A stretch of DNA of 64,000 nucleotides. Source: Knufia peltigerae (lineage: Eukaryota; Ascomycota; Eurotiomycetes; Chaetothyriales; Trichomeriaceae). The first letter of the stretch is position 1. Each line of letters starts with the position of its first letter. The stretch spans positions 306,169 to 370,168 of the forward strand of contig JAPDRN010000020.1 of assembly GCA_030247855.1 (NCBI GenBank). Reading direction: 5' to 3'. This document shows positions 53,478 to 64,000 of the stretch, in pieces. A program made the translations under genes and the position numbers. The notes under the pieces were generated by a model. The model was not told the origin of the DNA, made no database searches, and saw nothing but the letters and a program-made list of their open reading frames with translations.

Positions 53478-56101
53478 TCATATCTCGCAGTTTTCGAGGC
53501 CAAACCAGTCAAACGTACAATTTGAGAACTGATTGCGCGCATTGGTCTCAACATCCCTCAATGAAACATATTTCCCGGATCCCAAATACGGTGGAAATTG
53601 CTCAACATGATCCCCGCTTCTATCATTGTCGACTTGAAGACTGTTTGCAGACTCCTGCGGATTTCCTGGCCAGTCATTCGTGTCATGTATACTGGATTCT
53701 TGGTCGCCTGTCGTCGAGTAGGAGAAGAGATGGAAGAGAGAGTTCGGATCTAGTGACGCCCCTTCATCCAAGTGAAGCTGATAGTCCATGGGATCAGGAA
53801 GAGTGTTGTTGGGCGCATCTGGCGGCATTGTCGGCTGGAAATGGAGAGTGCTAGCTTGGACAGCCTCGGACCCAAGTTGACCTGATGTTCTGCTTGATCT
53901 AGGTAAGGGATTAATCCTGCTGGTTCTTTTGCCCTCGGGATGTAGTGTCGTTCTGCCTGAAACTACAGGCGTATTCGGGACGGCGTTGACTGTCGCTGTT
54001 TTGCTTTGTCGAAAGGTATGCCGAACGAATGCCTCGGCGATTTTAGTGAACGTTTCAGCCACTCTCTCCAGCTTGACGGCGGACGAGTGGTACTTCTGAA
54101 ACTGTAAGTAGTACAACACTGTCTGCCGCAAGCTTTGTAGGTCATCCATGCACGCTTTAGACCTTGGGTTGGTGACAATTTCTCCAAAGAGGACGAAGAA
54201 GGGGGTGAACGGATAGTACAAGAGCTGCCTGGACATATCAATCAGACCCCAGAATCAGAGCTGCTTAAAAAGTGTCATCCCGTCTTGACGTACCAAATGA
54301 TTCCATTGAAGACCTCTTCGGAATGCGTAACCAAATCCTTCAATAATGAAATAGCAACCCTGGCTGAGTTGAGGCAAACCTCGCGGCAACTCTCATCACT
54401 TCGTGTCAAACAGACCACGAGGTGATGATGACGGTACGTCAGGAAATCGAAGCCGAGTTTTATCGAGGCTTGGGCCGAGCAAGATGAGCTCCCCAGTTCG
54501 CTATGCAATGACCTAGTCTGTTCGGGAGCGTGAGTGTATTACCAAAACAGTAACAGACTGGCATCAGGGCCTACCTGTGAGACTATAGAGATCCAACGGT
54601 CCAGCTTATCCTTGAGATCGAGATGAAGGCGTGCGTTGTCGCTTCCGAGAAGGCAATAGTCGGAGATTTCGCCTTCGATCATGGCCAGCTTGGTTACCTG
54701 AACAAAATAAAACGCCCCAAAATACTCAACAAGAGGTGAGATGGTTGAATTTTCCGGCGACTCATCCTGGCTGAGATGTGGCTTGTACGCTGCAAGGTGT
54801 TTAGAGGAGGGTAAGTCGACATTCCTGTAGAGACGTGAAGACATGATTGGAGGACAGCCGAAAGACAAGGACAAAGATTTGTCAATGTTGAACAAACTCC
54901 AGAAGAGGCAGAGATTTCGGCCATAAGCTTCGCTATCTCTGGGAGCGGTCTTGGATGGTAGGTGTAGTTTGATCATCTGGGCCATCTGACAGGCTTGACT
55001 CATCAAGCTCCAGCATGCCCCTGGGGTGACAAGATCTTGACCGTGGGCCGCAAATACCGTCAAAGCCTGGATATTGAGTATGCTGGGCTGCACGTAAATA
55101 CTAGCCTCGTCGGCGGCTAGCCACGCATTCCATCGGAGCTGGGAGCTGAACTCAGATAATGCGGCATCAAGAGATGAAGCAGTTGCAAGCACCGTGTTGA
55201 AGATCAGTACCCATCCACGTTCTTGGACTGAAGAAGGACGAAAGACCAAGTCGTATAAATGGTCTTGAGGCACGCCAGAAATGATAGGATACCCTCGTGT
55301 GATCGAGGCCACAAAACCTTCCAAAGACATTCTCTGTCAGTGTACCTCATCTCGAACACCGGATAGTCTCATTTTCAGATGTCAAAGCAGGCCTTTCTTA
55401 CATTGAACAAGCATTCGCCCGACAGGCTCGGTCGGAATAAAGAACTTTTCTCCCTCTCTTCTTGATTTCCTGACCGCGGCTTTGATCTTATCAAAATCAT
55501 ATCCTGATTCCAAAAAGCCTCTGCACAAATCCGAAAGCATGCCTACACCCTCCTTATTGACTCCCGGCTGGTCAGTATAGGCGCCGACATGGTCAGCAAC
55601 TCCTTGAGCATGAGCCAGCGTAGCGACGACGCTTGTGGACTGCGAAGTATCCTCAGAGAGTATGGGATGCTGAGTTTGGATGTAAGAGTGATGTGATGAG
55701 GGTCCAGCCTCTTCTGTGGAAATTCCATGGACTGCATGACTTCCAGATGGGTGAGCATGGGGGCTCGAAGTCGTCTCAGGACTTCTGTTCTTAGCCTTTA
55801 GTGAACTTCCTTTCACTTCCCTGGAACGAAACAACATTCAGAATAGAGCCCCGCAATTACAACGTAGTCGCAGACCTTGTATGTTCATGAAGTCGCCCTG
55901 CCAGACTTCTGTCTTTGGAGTAGTCACAGCTACTAGTCCAGCTGCGACAGTTCTCGCATTTTGGCTTTTCCCGAGAGCAACGCAGCTGCTCGCAGTCAGC
56001 GACCAGGCCCTGTCTTCAGACCATAGTACAGCCATAGAAACCTTTTTCTTTCTACAGTAGTCACACTGCAACGTTGTGAGCCGAACGAGCGACGAGTGCA
56101 T
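53478..56101 (-). CDS. Zn2Cys6 transcription factor
   Basis: Exons by my reading: 56042-56101, 55876-55985, about 55409-55820, 54575-55333, 54294-54517, 53478-54228; about 771 aa. The zinc cluster is assembled across the first intron: LQCDYCRKKK joined to LRCSREKPKCENCRSWTSSC. A linker and then the Fungal_trans domain follow: YPIISGVPQDHLYDL, LNIQALTVFAAHGQDLVTPGACWSLMSQACQMAQMIKLH and NLCLFWSLFNIDKSLSLSFGCPP. The third to fourth exon join is not clean: the best donor (GTAAGA at 55401) gives a stop with the only good acceptor, and a weaker donor (GTTCAA) is needed to keep frame. It is divergent from the FAD monooxygenase (about 700 bp), a likely target. Confidence 0.72.
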
Positions 56102-56807
56102 ATCTTTGATGCTTGACCTACCGCGTACCGGCTCAAAGGACCAGCGGCGGACATATCCTCGGAGGAAATAATGACAGCCTCGAGCAACACAAGGTCCGGC
56201 CTTTAGCACCATGCGAGCTCCTGCCGTACTGAATCACTCATGTATCGACCACTTCTGAGGAATGAAGGTCGAGGGAGAGAGATTGGAAGTAACTTCCATC
56301 AGAAACTCGGAAGCGGACTTACAAACCGCCTGGAGTTTGCGGATTCGCCTCTCCGAGATAAACGATTCTGACTGGGCCGGCCGCCTGAACAACGGAGCTA
56401 AGAGCTCCAGCCTCACAGTCCATGAAATGTGGTTCGTCAACATTCGGGAATTCGGCAATACGACAGCCAGTCAGGTTGATCTTGTTCGGAGGCATACTGC
56501 CATGTCCAACCGTCTGGAACTATCGAACAACCGTCCACAGAGAGGCACACCAACGACAACAAATGGTAGACGTGATGGTGACGTTCAAGTCAGTGTAATA
56601 GATGCTCCACTAAAAGTAAGCCTTCCGGACTTCAAGGCGTTAACAATAGATATTTACCGGGCATTTACTGAAACGAAGATGACCACGTAGCGGGAAAGCT
56701 ATATCAGTACTTCACGTCGACAGCAGAGAGCCATGGCCATCGCATGCTCATCACAAGCCCACCAATATTATTGATTTTTACCCAGTCTCGGCGACAAAAA
56801 TCTGACA
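56102..56807. promoter_or_regulatory. Divergent promoter, regulator / FAD monooxygenase
   Basis: 706 bp between the two starts. A plus-strand frame (56262-56690) has no motif. No operator recognised. Confidence 0.4.
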
Positions 56808-58153
56808 ATGTCTGCTCAGCACCCGATTCTCATTGCCATAGTCGGTGGAGGTATTGCGGGCATGTCACTTGCACGCATCATTGCCCAAGAAGTGCACGCC
56901 ACTTCCTCGTCCTCAGGGTCTTGCTACCCCTTCTCCATCACCATCTTCGACCGAGATCTGTCACCTTCAGACCCGGTGCAGCGTCCTCAAGGCGGTCAGC
57001 TCGATCTCCACGCGGATTCCGGCCAACTGGCAATCAAGGCAGCCGGTATCTGGGATTGCTTCACCCGGAAAGCACACTATGATGCTCAAGGTTGGAGAGT
57101 GGATGATTGCAATGGACAGATGGCGGCACAAGTTACCGAAGAGGAGGGAAAGGCTAGAGATAAGCCTGAGATTGGGAGGGGCCATCTGCGGAGGCTTCTC
57201 ACTCAGGATGTTGAAACCGTGGACAACGTCCAGGTTCGCTGGGGACAGAAAGTCGTGAACATTGTTTCACATGCAGCAGGTTTTCAGATCGTTGTGGGCG
57301 GCCACGAGGAAACCCCCGACAGCAAAGTCCTCTTCGACCTTGTCGTGGGAGCAGATGGGACTTGGAGCCGCACAAGAGAGCTGGTAGGTTGGCCCCATCC
57401 ACTGGGGCCTTTCAGAAATTTACTAAATTCGTCTCTCAGGTCTCCGCCCCAGACCCGGTATATTCAGGCATGACCATAGTCGAGACTAACATCAGTCCAG
57501 CAACAGAAAGTCAGCAGACCTCCGCTATGGTAGGCAAAGGCAGCTACATGGCCGTCGCCTTCAACAAAGCCTTGATGGCCCAGAGAAATGCCGATGGAGG
57601 GATCCGTGTTTACATCGCTTTGACGGTTCCGGAAACTTGGGCCACTGCGTCTGGGCTGGATTGGTCCGACCCTACCATTACAAAAGAGACGATCTTGAAT
57701 CGATTCTTTACGCAGTGGTCTGATAGCGTCAAGAATGTCGTTCGCGACAGCAAGTCGAGCGAGATGCGTCTGTGGCCATTATACGACACCTTGAAGCCCA
57801 CAGAGGGAGGCAGATGGAGGACGAATTTAGGTGCGACCCTGCTTGGAGACGCCGCTCATGTCATGCCGCCTTGGACCGGCAGAGGAGCAAACATGGCTAT
57901 GCTGGACGCTCTGGGCCTGGGAAAGAAGATGGGCCAGGCCTTGTCTGGTGCGGAGGAGTTCGACGTCCAGCAGGGGAAAGCAGAGGTGCTGGAGAGTCTC
58001 CGAAAAAGCATGAGGGAATACGAGGAAACCATGTGGCTGAGAATGGAAAAGGAGAAGGACGAGAATCGTCAGTCTCACCACCTGTTGTTCGGCGAGGATA
58101 GTCCGAAGTCGTTTCATGATATGATGAAGCAGCAAGCCCTGCCTCAGGCGTGA
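56808..58153 (+). CDS. FAD-dependent monooxygenase (TetX/salicylate-hydroxylase type)
   Basis: Two exons: 56808-57383 and 57440-58153; 429 aa. N-terminal FAD dinucleotide motif IAIVGGGIAGMSLARII, then RPQGGQLDLHADSGQLAIKAAG, and the second FAD motif LVVGADGTWSRTREL just before the intron. The third is GATLLGDAAHVMPPWTGRGANMAMLDALGLG, where GDAAH contacts the flavin. This is the group A aromatic/polyketide hydroxylase family, including TetX. It inserts oxygen from O2 using NAD(P)H; substrate unknown. Flanked by two Zn2Cys6 genes and followed by an NADPH-FMN reductase gene, a pattern of an inducible oxidative block. Many fungal members are detoxification enzymes or part of secondary metabolism. 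Confidence 0.88.
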
Positions 58154-58614
58154 CCTTTCTTCGACAGTCTGGGATATTCATCCTCATGAGTAGTGGAAAT
58201 CGAGATCGCGTTCGCATGATCGAGTCGCGTCTGGCAAGGTCTGACGCATACCGAGGATCCCGTTCACCGCTAGACAAGACCGATCCGGACTTGCTATCGT
58301 CTGTATCTCGGATGAGGTGGGAGCGACCAGTCACGCATCTGCTGTCAGGGCTGGGCGATCTTTCTCGTAACAAACGAAATCAAAGAAAGCGGACACGGGT
58401 TTAGCAATATTTGCAGGCACAGAGGTCAAGGCGTAGTCAGGACAGTCGAAGTCAGAATCTGGCCGTTAGCGCCTTATCGAATCGAGACATGATCACATGA
58501 CATGATCAAGCAGGAACCCAAAGCGTTGCCCACATCGAGCACCCTTTAACGCCCTTGACCTACTCTCATCTAGTCCATGTCTGGCAATAAACGCAAGCAA
58601 CGCCAAAGTAGAAC
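58154..58614. promoter_or_regulatory. Intergenic, upstream of the second regulator
   Basis: 461 bp. An ATG at 58577 precedes the regulator ATG (58615) in another frame and could act as a short upstream frame if within the leader. Confidence 0.35.
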
Positions 58615-60197
58615 ATGGCTGGGAGTCAGCGCTGTAGTCAATGTACCGTCCGCAAGAAACGATGTGATCGCACAACACCCAAGTGTGGTAGATGCCGCAA
58701 GTAATCTTTCCAATCTTCCCACCCGATTGAGAACATTCTAACACTGACAGGGTTGGATTGAAATGTAGTCTCGACGGAAGCACGGAGAACACTACTGTGG
58801 TTGCTACTGTGCAAAACCGTTTTCCCTCTGATCCGTTTCAAGACGTTCTCTCTCTGTATCTGGAGTCAACGGCACCGCGGGACCTCCCCAGACGCCTGGA
58901 GCCATATTTCAAAGGCCTTAACAAATGGCTTCCCGTGGTGGACGAGGAAAGTTTCTACAGACTGTGTGATGAGCTTCCGAGGGGCCACTACGACGCAAGT
59001 GTTTCAATGCTGACTCTCTCCTGCCTTCTTTTGGCCCGAGTCGGTCAGTCACAGAGGGTAGAAAACAGAACATCGAACCTGGAGCTGTACGTGAGGATAA
59101 TCTCTTTCCGTTCAGCTTTCCTCATGAGACTAGAAATGAGCATGGAAATGTTGCAGGTTTCGGTTCTACTTGCTTTGTATGAGCATTTGGAAGGAAATCA
59201 TGTTGCAGCAGCTGGAACAATTGCTTCGGCCACTAGGATCGCTGAAGGTCTCGGGTACTTACACTGGCATTGTGGTTCGAAATCTGACGAAGTCTGCCTC
59301 GTTGACGAAGAAGGGCGCCGAGTCGCTTGGTGCCTGTACGCTCTGGAGCGGTAAGGCACCCACTGAACCTTGTCCAGAACAATCTAACCCCTTGTTAAGA
59401 ATGATCAGGTCCGTCCACAATGACGATGACCTTGCACCCGCTTCTTTCTCCTGTCCCACGCCTTGCCTCAAGACGAGCCTGCTGGACAAAGACCTAAGTC
59501 TCGGAGCTGGAATGGGCCTTCAATGCAAGAAGAGTTGTAGGCGGCGTGCGAGAGGTGCAGTCAGCGTCGTCGCGAAAAGCATCCCGTCATGGTTTAGCAG
59601 ACTTTGTCAGGCAGCGCTTCTCCTTGAGATGGCAATCAATGAATGCAACGAGCCATCAACGGTGGATATAATTAATGCTGAGAACCGAACAGCTAGCCTT
59701 GACCGGGCAATCAACATGCTTGCTACTTCTTTGGTGGAAGATCGAGATCAAGGCTCTCACATCAACTGTTCATTGCTCGCCATTTGCATCAGGTGAGTGG
59801 CCGGTCCCTTTAATAACTCCTCCGTCAGCGACCCCCTGACATCTGTTTGAGTGCAATAATCATCCTCCATGACCGGAGTAGCAATCAATCTCACGAATGC
59901 CGAGTGACGAAGGGCCACGAGCACCATGCCGTCGTAGATACAGCCATACGAATGGTCTTCGACAGAGCCAATATTGTCCCACTTCTAGAGTACCGACACT
60001 CCCAAGTCATCTCACTGTGGGAACTGCAGTGCTTCTTTCATTCGGCGGAAGCCTTTTTTCGTTATGGTCTCGATGAAATGACAAATGAAAGTTCTCAAAA
60101 AGCGTTGAAAACAATGAAAGAAACCCTCGAAGGGTATCAACCTTACTGGCCCTTAGCGGGTACGTACATGGAGCACATTTATTTCGTGCATGGCTGA
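58615..60197 (+). CDS. Zn2Cys6 transcription factor
   Basis: Four exons: 58615-58700, 58751-59350, 59409-59792, 59852-60197; 471 aa. The zinc cluster CSQCTVRKKRCDRTTPKCGRC is split by an intron before the last cysteine (KVGLKCSLDG). The regulatory domain contains YFKGLNKWLPVVDEESF, LSCLLLARVG and GTIASATRIAEGLGYL, then CLYALERSVHNDDDLAPASF, which is typical of Fungal_trans proteins. At 471 aa it is short for the class. It lies between the monooxygenase and the flavin reductase and may regulate either, together with the factor at 53478. This inference rests on position only. Confidence 0.83.
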
Positions 60198-60318
60198 TGT
60201 ATCGTTGGTATTAGGGCAACTGCTATCGAGAATCCGATGGAATCCAAATATTTTGACCGACCCACCCAGCGAAACAACCTCGTGAGCTATGAACTAGAGC
60301 CCTCCTTCTCATCCGCAT

Positions 60319-60951
60319 TTATCTGGGTTGTTTAGCGAGTCTCAACAATTCTCTGGCACCGTCTACAATCTCCCGACCGTTGGTCTCTTTCCAATAATCC
60401 AAAGTGTCCTTTGTCACTGTTCCGGCCAGGGCTTGAGACAGCGCCGGACTGGAGTTGTGCTTGCGCTCGTCACGACCCGGGAACTCGAGCTGGGGAGTGA
60501 TATCTACCACTCTGACGCCAATACCGTCCTTCAAGACCTGCCGCAATTGTTGGCCAGCTTGGCCGCCACCGAAAGTGCCGTAAGTCACAACCATGGCGGG
60601 CTTTCCGGCCCAGGCATGATGGAGGAAATCGAGTGCGTTCTTCAGAGCCCCAGGAATGCCTTGGTTGTACTCCGGGGAAAGGACAATGTATCCGTCGTAT
60701 CTGGCGATCTCTTTGTTCCATGCTCTGGTCGCCGCATGAGTAAACCGGTCCAAGTTCTCGACCGCCCGGGGCGCGACGGGTTCATTGAAGCTGGGAAGGT
60801 CGAATCGAGCGACGTCGACGATTGAGAATCGAGCATCAAGCAGTTCTTCGTCGGATTCCAGGTTGCCGGTGAGCCATCCTGCCACGAGTGGTCCGATCCG
60901 AGTAGGTCTGGAGGACCCGATCAAGACGGCGATTTGGAGGAGGTTAGACAT
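60319..60951 (-). CDS. NADPH-dependent FMN reductase (flavodoxin fold)
   Basis: Single exon, 210 aa from the ATG at 60951 (MSNLLQIAVLIGSSRPTRIG); an in-frame ATG 21 codons upstream (61014) would add a basic leader. Flavodoxin-fold features: IAVLIGSSRPTRIGPLVAGWL (phosphate-binding loop), YIVLSPEYNQGIPGALKNALDFL with the SPEYN motif and GKPAMVVTYGTFGGGQAGQQLRQ. Such enzymes reduce free flavin or quinones with NADPH. They can supply reduced flavin to two-component monooxygenases, but the group A monooxygenase nearby binds its own FAD and would not need this. Convergent with the regulator at 58615, about 120 bp apart. Confidence 0.9.
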   Translation of the reverse strand: MSNLLQIAVLIGSSRPTRIGPLVAGWLTGNLESDEELLDARFSIVDVARFDLPSFNEPVAPRAVENLDRFTHAATRAWNKEIARYDGYIVLSPEYNQGIPGALKNALDFLHHAWAGKPAMVVTYGTFGGGQAGQQLRQVLKDGIGVRVVDITPQLEFPGRDERKHNSSPALSQALAGTVTKDTLDYWKETNGREIVDGARELLRLAKQPR

Positions 60952-61707
60952 GGTCTTTCGGTGTTGTGGAGAGTGCAAGGTGACTTTTTTGTAGACTTCT
61001 TTTTTTGTAGACATTGTGCCTCTTTTATACACCGTTCAAAAGTTTGAGAATTGTAATTGCTTGCTGGCTGGAGTGCCATATGCCATTTCTTTTGCACCAA
61101 GCGCACTGTCGCCTGTGTAGTCGGCTGCACGGTCGGCTGCAGAGTCGGCTCGGACCCACCAAGGCACGTTTAGGCCAAGTAGCAATTCAACGAGTGAGCA
61201 ACATCCGCCATCAGATGGACCTCGAGGAGTCAGACATACGACCAATACATGGTGAGTGTCACGACTATGCGCCTGAAATGATAAGAATTCATTGCGAAGG
61301 AGGGCTAAACTAGGTGTTGATGCCGCGGCGCAGTGTTGTGTGCGCAGGCCGAGGCAGTCTTTATGTATTGATTTTCCAGTAATGATGTGTCTATGGCTTA
61401 AATCAAGAACATTTCAAGGCAGTTTATGCTTTAAAAGGCACTCGAAGGTTGTGGAAGTGAGAGTGATGATATTTACAGAAGTAATGAGAGGAAACCTGTG
61501 CTCTGCGTCGATAGACCTCAAGTGACAAACAATCGCAACGACTTCATTCACTATGTGGGCTCCCCTTGGTTGCCTCTTGCAGTTATATGCTCTCACTTTG
61601 TCTTCACCTTGAGGCCGGCGAAGTGATAACCAGCACTCAACCTCCCCAACTTTGTTCTTCCTCTCTATTATTCCTCCTAGCTTTCCACGGAATCGAGTAT
61701 TCTCGTC
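60952..61707. other. Intergenic upstream of second BTB gene
   Basis: About 750 bp between the FMN reductase start and the BTB start (divergent). No gene seen. Confidence 0.4.
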
Positions 61708-63196
61708 ATGGGGAAGCTCCTTTGTCTAGAAACAGTCAGAATCATATCGTCTTCTTCATCACCACAAGAGGAGATGATCACCATCGACCCAGACGGCGAC
61801 CTCATTCTTCGAATTGGAGGTGAGTTTGAATCTGCTGGAGTACAGGAATCCGGTCGTGATGTCACAGAAGATACCAGCAACGACTCAACCAAGGCAACAT
61901 CTAACCAAACTGGACACAAGGCATGTACTTCCAAGGGCCAAGACAATCCCACGCTTTGATCTTCGTCTAACTACCACAGTAGAGAAAGCGCAGTAGCGAC
62001 GGTGTTGTCAGCCGCATCGCTGTTATGTGCAAATTTCCATTCCTCATACGGGTTTCGAGCAAGATTCTCATCCTCAGTTCACCGGTGTTCAAGGCGATGC
62101 TCACTGGTCCGTTTCGTGAGGGCCAGCTGATACTGAGTAACGATGATCCTCCGATCCTAGACCTGCCGGAAGATGATCCGCAGGCGATGGAGCTCATGTT
62201 TCGCATACTCCACCATGATCCCACGGTTCACGACTACCAAAAATGTTACTACAATCATGACTCGGAAATCAATCAGTTGGCGTGGGAGAGCGACAAGTAC
62301 TGTTGCAGTCCAGTGATAAGACTGTGGTTCCACGGCTATCTGTCAGCAAAGCACATCATCAAAGAAGAGCCCGACTTTTGCAGACTTACAAGTCGTATCG
62401 GTGCTTGTTATATGATGGACGCCCATGACGCCTTTAACCACTGCACGAAAACAGCCATTGAAACCATAAACTGGCATTGCTATGACACACGTGATCCAGA
62501 TGTTAAAGGGCACGAGTATTTGGCTACTTCTCAGGAAGACTTCGACCCACGCCTGCTCAGCCCAGAAGAGAGTGACCGACTTTATGGTGAGTATTATGGT
62601 CTTTGTTGTGTCTTGATCTAACAAACAATTTTATAGCCGCACTGGAAACTGCATTCGATATAACGTCGAGGAGATTCATTGATCTTTGCATGAGTTTCAT
62701 TGGAAGACTTTTCCAGGACGACGGAAGTATCGGCAGCAGCAGCACCCGAGCTTACATTAGTACCGACGAGTATAGTGCAAGTGTCGGAAAGAACTGTGAG
62801 AGTCAAGCTACGAGGATAACAGAGTTCACTTCCTCGTTGGTGGCCTTCGGACTATGGCCAGGAGACCCGTCGGGAGAGAACTATCAGTCAACTGCATCGA
62901 AAAAGTCTTTGCGAGCTACCATCGAGATCGTTCGAAAGATTGCACAGACTCATATGAACGACTTGTCAGTCACATGCGGAAATTGGGGGTGCAAGTCTTG
63001 TTCAGTGGAATGGGGCGTGTTGATCGAGGACGAAATCAACAAATTCGAATCAAGCAGCATACATGGGCTTTGCTTAGTGTGCTTTAAGAAATCGGGAGAG
63101 AACATCTCAAATGAATGTGCTGGCTTCGGCCAAGAGTGCTTGAAGCACCGACGACAACTCCAAGACTATCCATACGGTGCGTGCACATCCGCCTGA
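61708..63196 (+). CDS. BTB/POZ-domain protein, distant paralog of the one at 41041
   Basis: Two downstream exons are clear: the BTB exon ending at 62586 and 62637-63196. The GTGAGT donor and TATAG acceptor restore phase 1. The first exon begins at ATG 61708 or 61774 (MITIDPDGDLILRIGG) and its join to the BTB exon, somewhere at 61821-62005, is uncertain; an alternative is initiation at ATG 62025. BTB core: FLIRVSSKILILSSPVFKAML, FREGQLILSNDDPPILDLPEDD, FRILHHDP. C-terminus: LSVTCGNWGCKSCSVEWG, GLCLVCFKKSGE and ECAGFGQECLKH. Compared with 41041, the order SPVFK-ML, EGQL, LPEDDP and the CxC/CxxC plus GxCLxCFK tail are shared. Function unknown. Confidence 0.68.
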
Positions 63197-63443
63197 CCGA
63201 TCCGGACCATATTTTACTGTGGCAGACAGTTTCTGAGGGGCTTCGACTTGGGGCAGACGAGAACACAGGTCTTGCTCTGAACGCGTGGTATGATTCTTGG
63301 TGAGAAGGGCTTGCATATGTAATGCTACCACAGGTATGGAGCAGTGCCATTGATGCGTCAGTCGTGGATTTTGGTCCTCCACCTCAGACATACCCCAATT
63401 TTTTCATTTCTTTTCACAAAACATCGATCCTCTCTGAGTCTGT

Positions 63444-63752
63444 CTAAATGACATATCGATAGAGAGGTGACTTGTCCCCCATGTCAAGCAACTCCTCTGA
63501 AAACAAAAGAAAGTCAGTACATCTTTCGTCTAGTGTGGGACAAAAAAGTACAAACGCACCTTCGGTATACTTGGCTCGAATTTCTTCCTCGTTCATCTGG
63601 TCTCTCTTCTTGTTGAGAACACCGTAGGCGATTCTGAGGATGAAAGTAGAAATAATAGCCGCCGCAATCATGCCGAGTGCCAGCCCGTAGCCAAGCCAGT
63701 AATGCGGTGCTTGTTTTGCCAGAAAGATATTGGAGCCGACCGCGCCGCCGAG
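63444..63752 (-). CDS. MFS transporter, anion:cation symporter type (3' exons only)
   Basis: Two 3' exons: 63560-63752 and 63444-63496. They give LGGAVGSNIFLAKQAPHYWLGYGLALG, IISTFILRIAYGVLNKKRDQ, then EEEIRAKYTE and LLDMGDKSPLYRYVI at the stop. This is the TM11-TM12 and tail of fungal Dal5-like allantoate/anion permeases (about 500 aa). The upstream exon is not found in the remaining 248 bases, although introns elsewhere are 41-155 nt. So either this intron is unusually long, or the gene is interrupted or the assembly is wrong here. Partial by the window edge. Confidence 0.72.
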   Translation of the reverse strand, partial: LGGAVGSNIFLAKQAPHYWLGYGLALGMIAAAIISTFILRIAYGVLNKKRDQMNEEEIRAKYTEGAFVLFCPTLDERCTDFLLFSEELLDMGDKSPLYRYVI

Positions 63753-64000
63753 CTGAGAAGGACAACAAATGTTAGCTATATTTGTCTCTCGCGGAGTCAA
63801 CGTATCGGGTTGTAGTCGCAAAAGGACCACGCATCAGATCGTAGTTTTCGCTTCGGGGGTATAGGCCCCCCCTGTATAGGACCCCCCTCCCCCCCCCCAC
63901 CCCACGGGGCCGCCGGAGGCGCAGAGGGGTGCGGAGACATAAAGTTCCACTAGGTATAGAAAGGGCTCAACCACGGGGGACAGACAGAGAGGTGGGGAGA
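63753..64000. other. C-homopolymer-rich edge sequence
   Basis: After a normal-looking 3' splice site at 63753, the plus strand changes character: runs of C (63866-63872, 63882-63899) mixed with GGGG and TATAGG blocks. No coding potential is visible. It could be part of a long intron, a repeat, or a low-quality contig end. Confidence 0.45.

Noticed and set aside
56262..56690. 142-codon plus-strand open frame between the regulator and monooxygenase
   Set aside because: No recognisable domain; sits in the divergent promoter region.
1..64000. CRISPR arrays, rRNA, intact transposons
   Set aside because: No regularly spaced repeats, rRNA-like blocks, transposase or reverse-transcriptase motifs were seen on either strand.

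Overview
The window is nuclear DNA of a filamentous ascomycete. Genes are close together, carry short introns of about 41-155 nt with GTRNGT-like donors and CTRAC-like branch sites, and encode fungal-only families: Zn2Cys6 regulators, hybrid histidine kinase, DUF2408, maltose-type MFS carriers. Gene content and the frequent intergenic TACTCCGTAC-type motif fit a eurotiomycete, perhaps a black yeast (Chaetothyriales). That placement is inference. I reconstructed 26 gene loci, one of them a decayed pseudogene. Exon junctions were worked out by hand from reading frame and splice signals.

Layout. 1-4.2 kb: the 5' end of an Lpx1/Akt2-type alpha/beta hydrolase, a BRCT-repeat Rtt107/Brc1 protein and VPS25. 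5-11.5 kb: a compact MAL-like locus, with an alpha-glucoside permease divergent from a GH13 maltase and a convergent Zn2Cys6 regulator. 12-26 kb: mostly housekeeping or signalling genes (PHD-finger chromatin protein, hybrid histidine kinase, membrane-anchored GH88/GH105-like glycosidase, DUF2408 protein, Aco2-type aconitase). 26.2-29.2 kb is gene-free. 29-39 kb: an NmrA-like reductase converging with a Zn2Cys6 regulator, an 11-exon amino-acid permease, and a wrecked SSU1/TDT transporter. 39-42.5 kb: a small two-helix membrane protein and a BTB protein whose distant paralog lies at 61.7-63.2 kb.

42.9-61 kb looks catabolic: sugar-type MFS carrier, lactonase-fold protein, Zn2Cys6 regulator, atypical SDR and AtuA-like/DUF4387 protein, then a second block of Zn2Cys6 regulator, FAD monooxygenase, Zn2Cys6 regulator and NADPH-FMN reductase. 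Uptake, lactone opening, oxidoreduction and flavin chemistry could form one or two inducible pathways; the substrate cannot be read from sequence. The right edge holds the 3' end of an anion-type MFS gene whose upstream side runs into a C-homopolymer tract.
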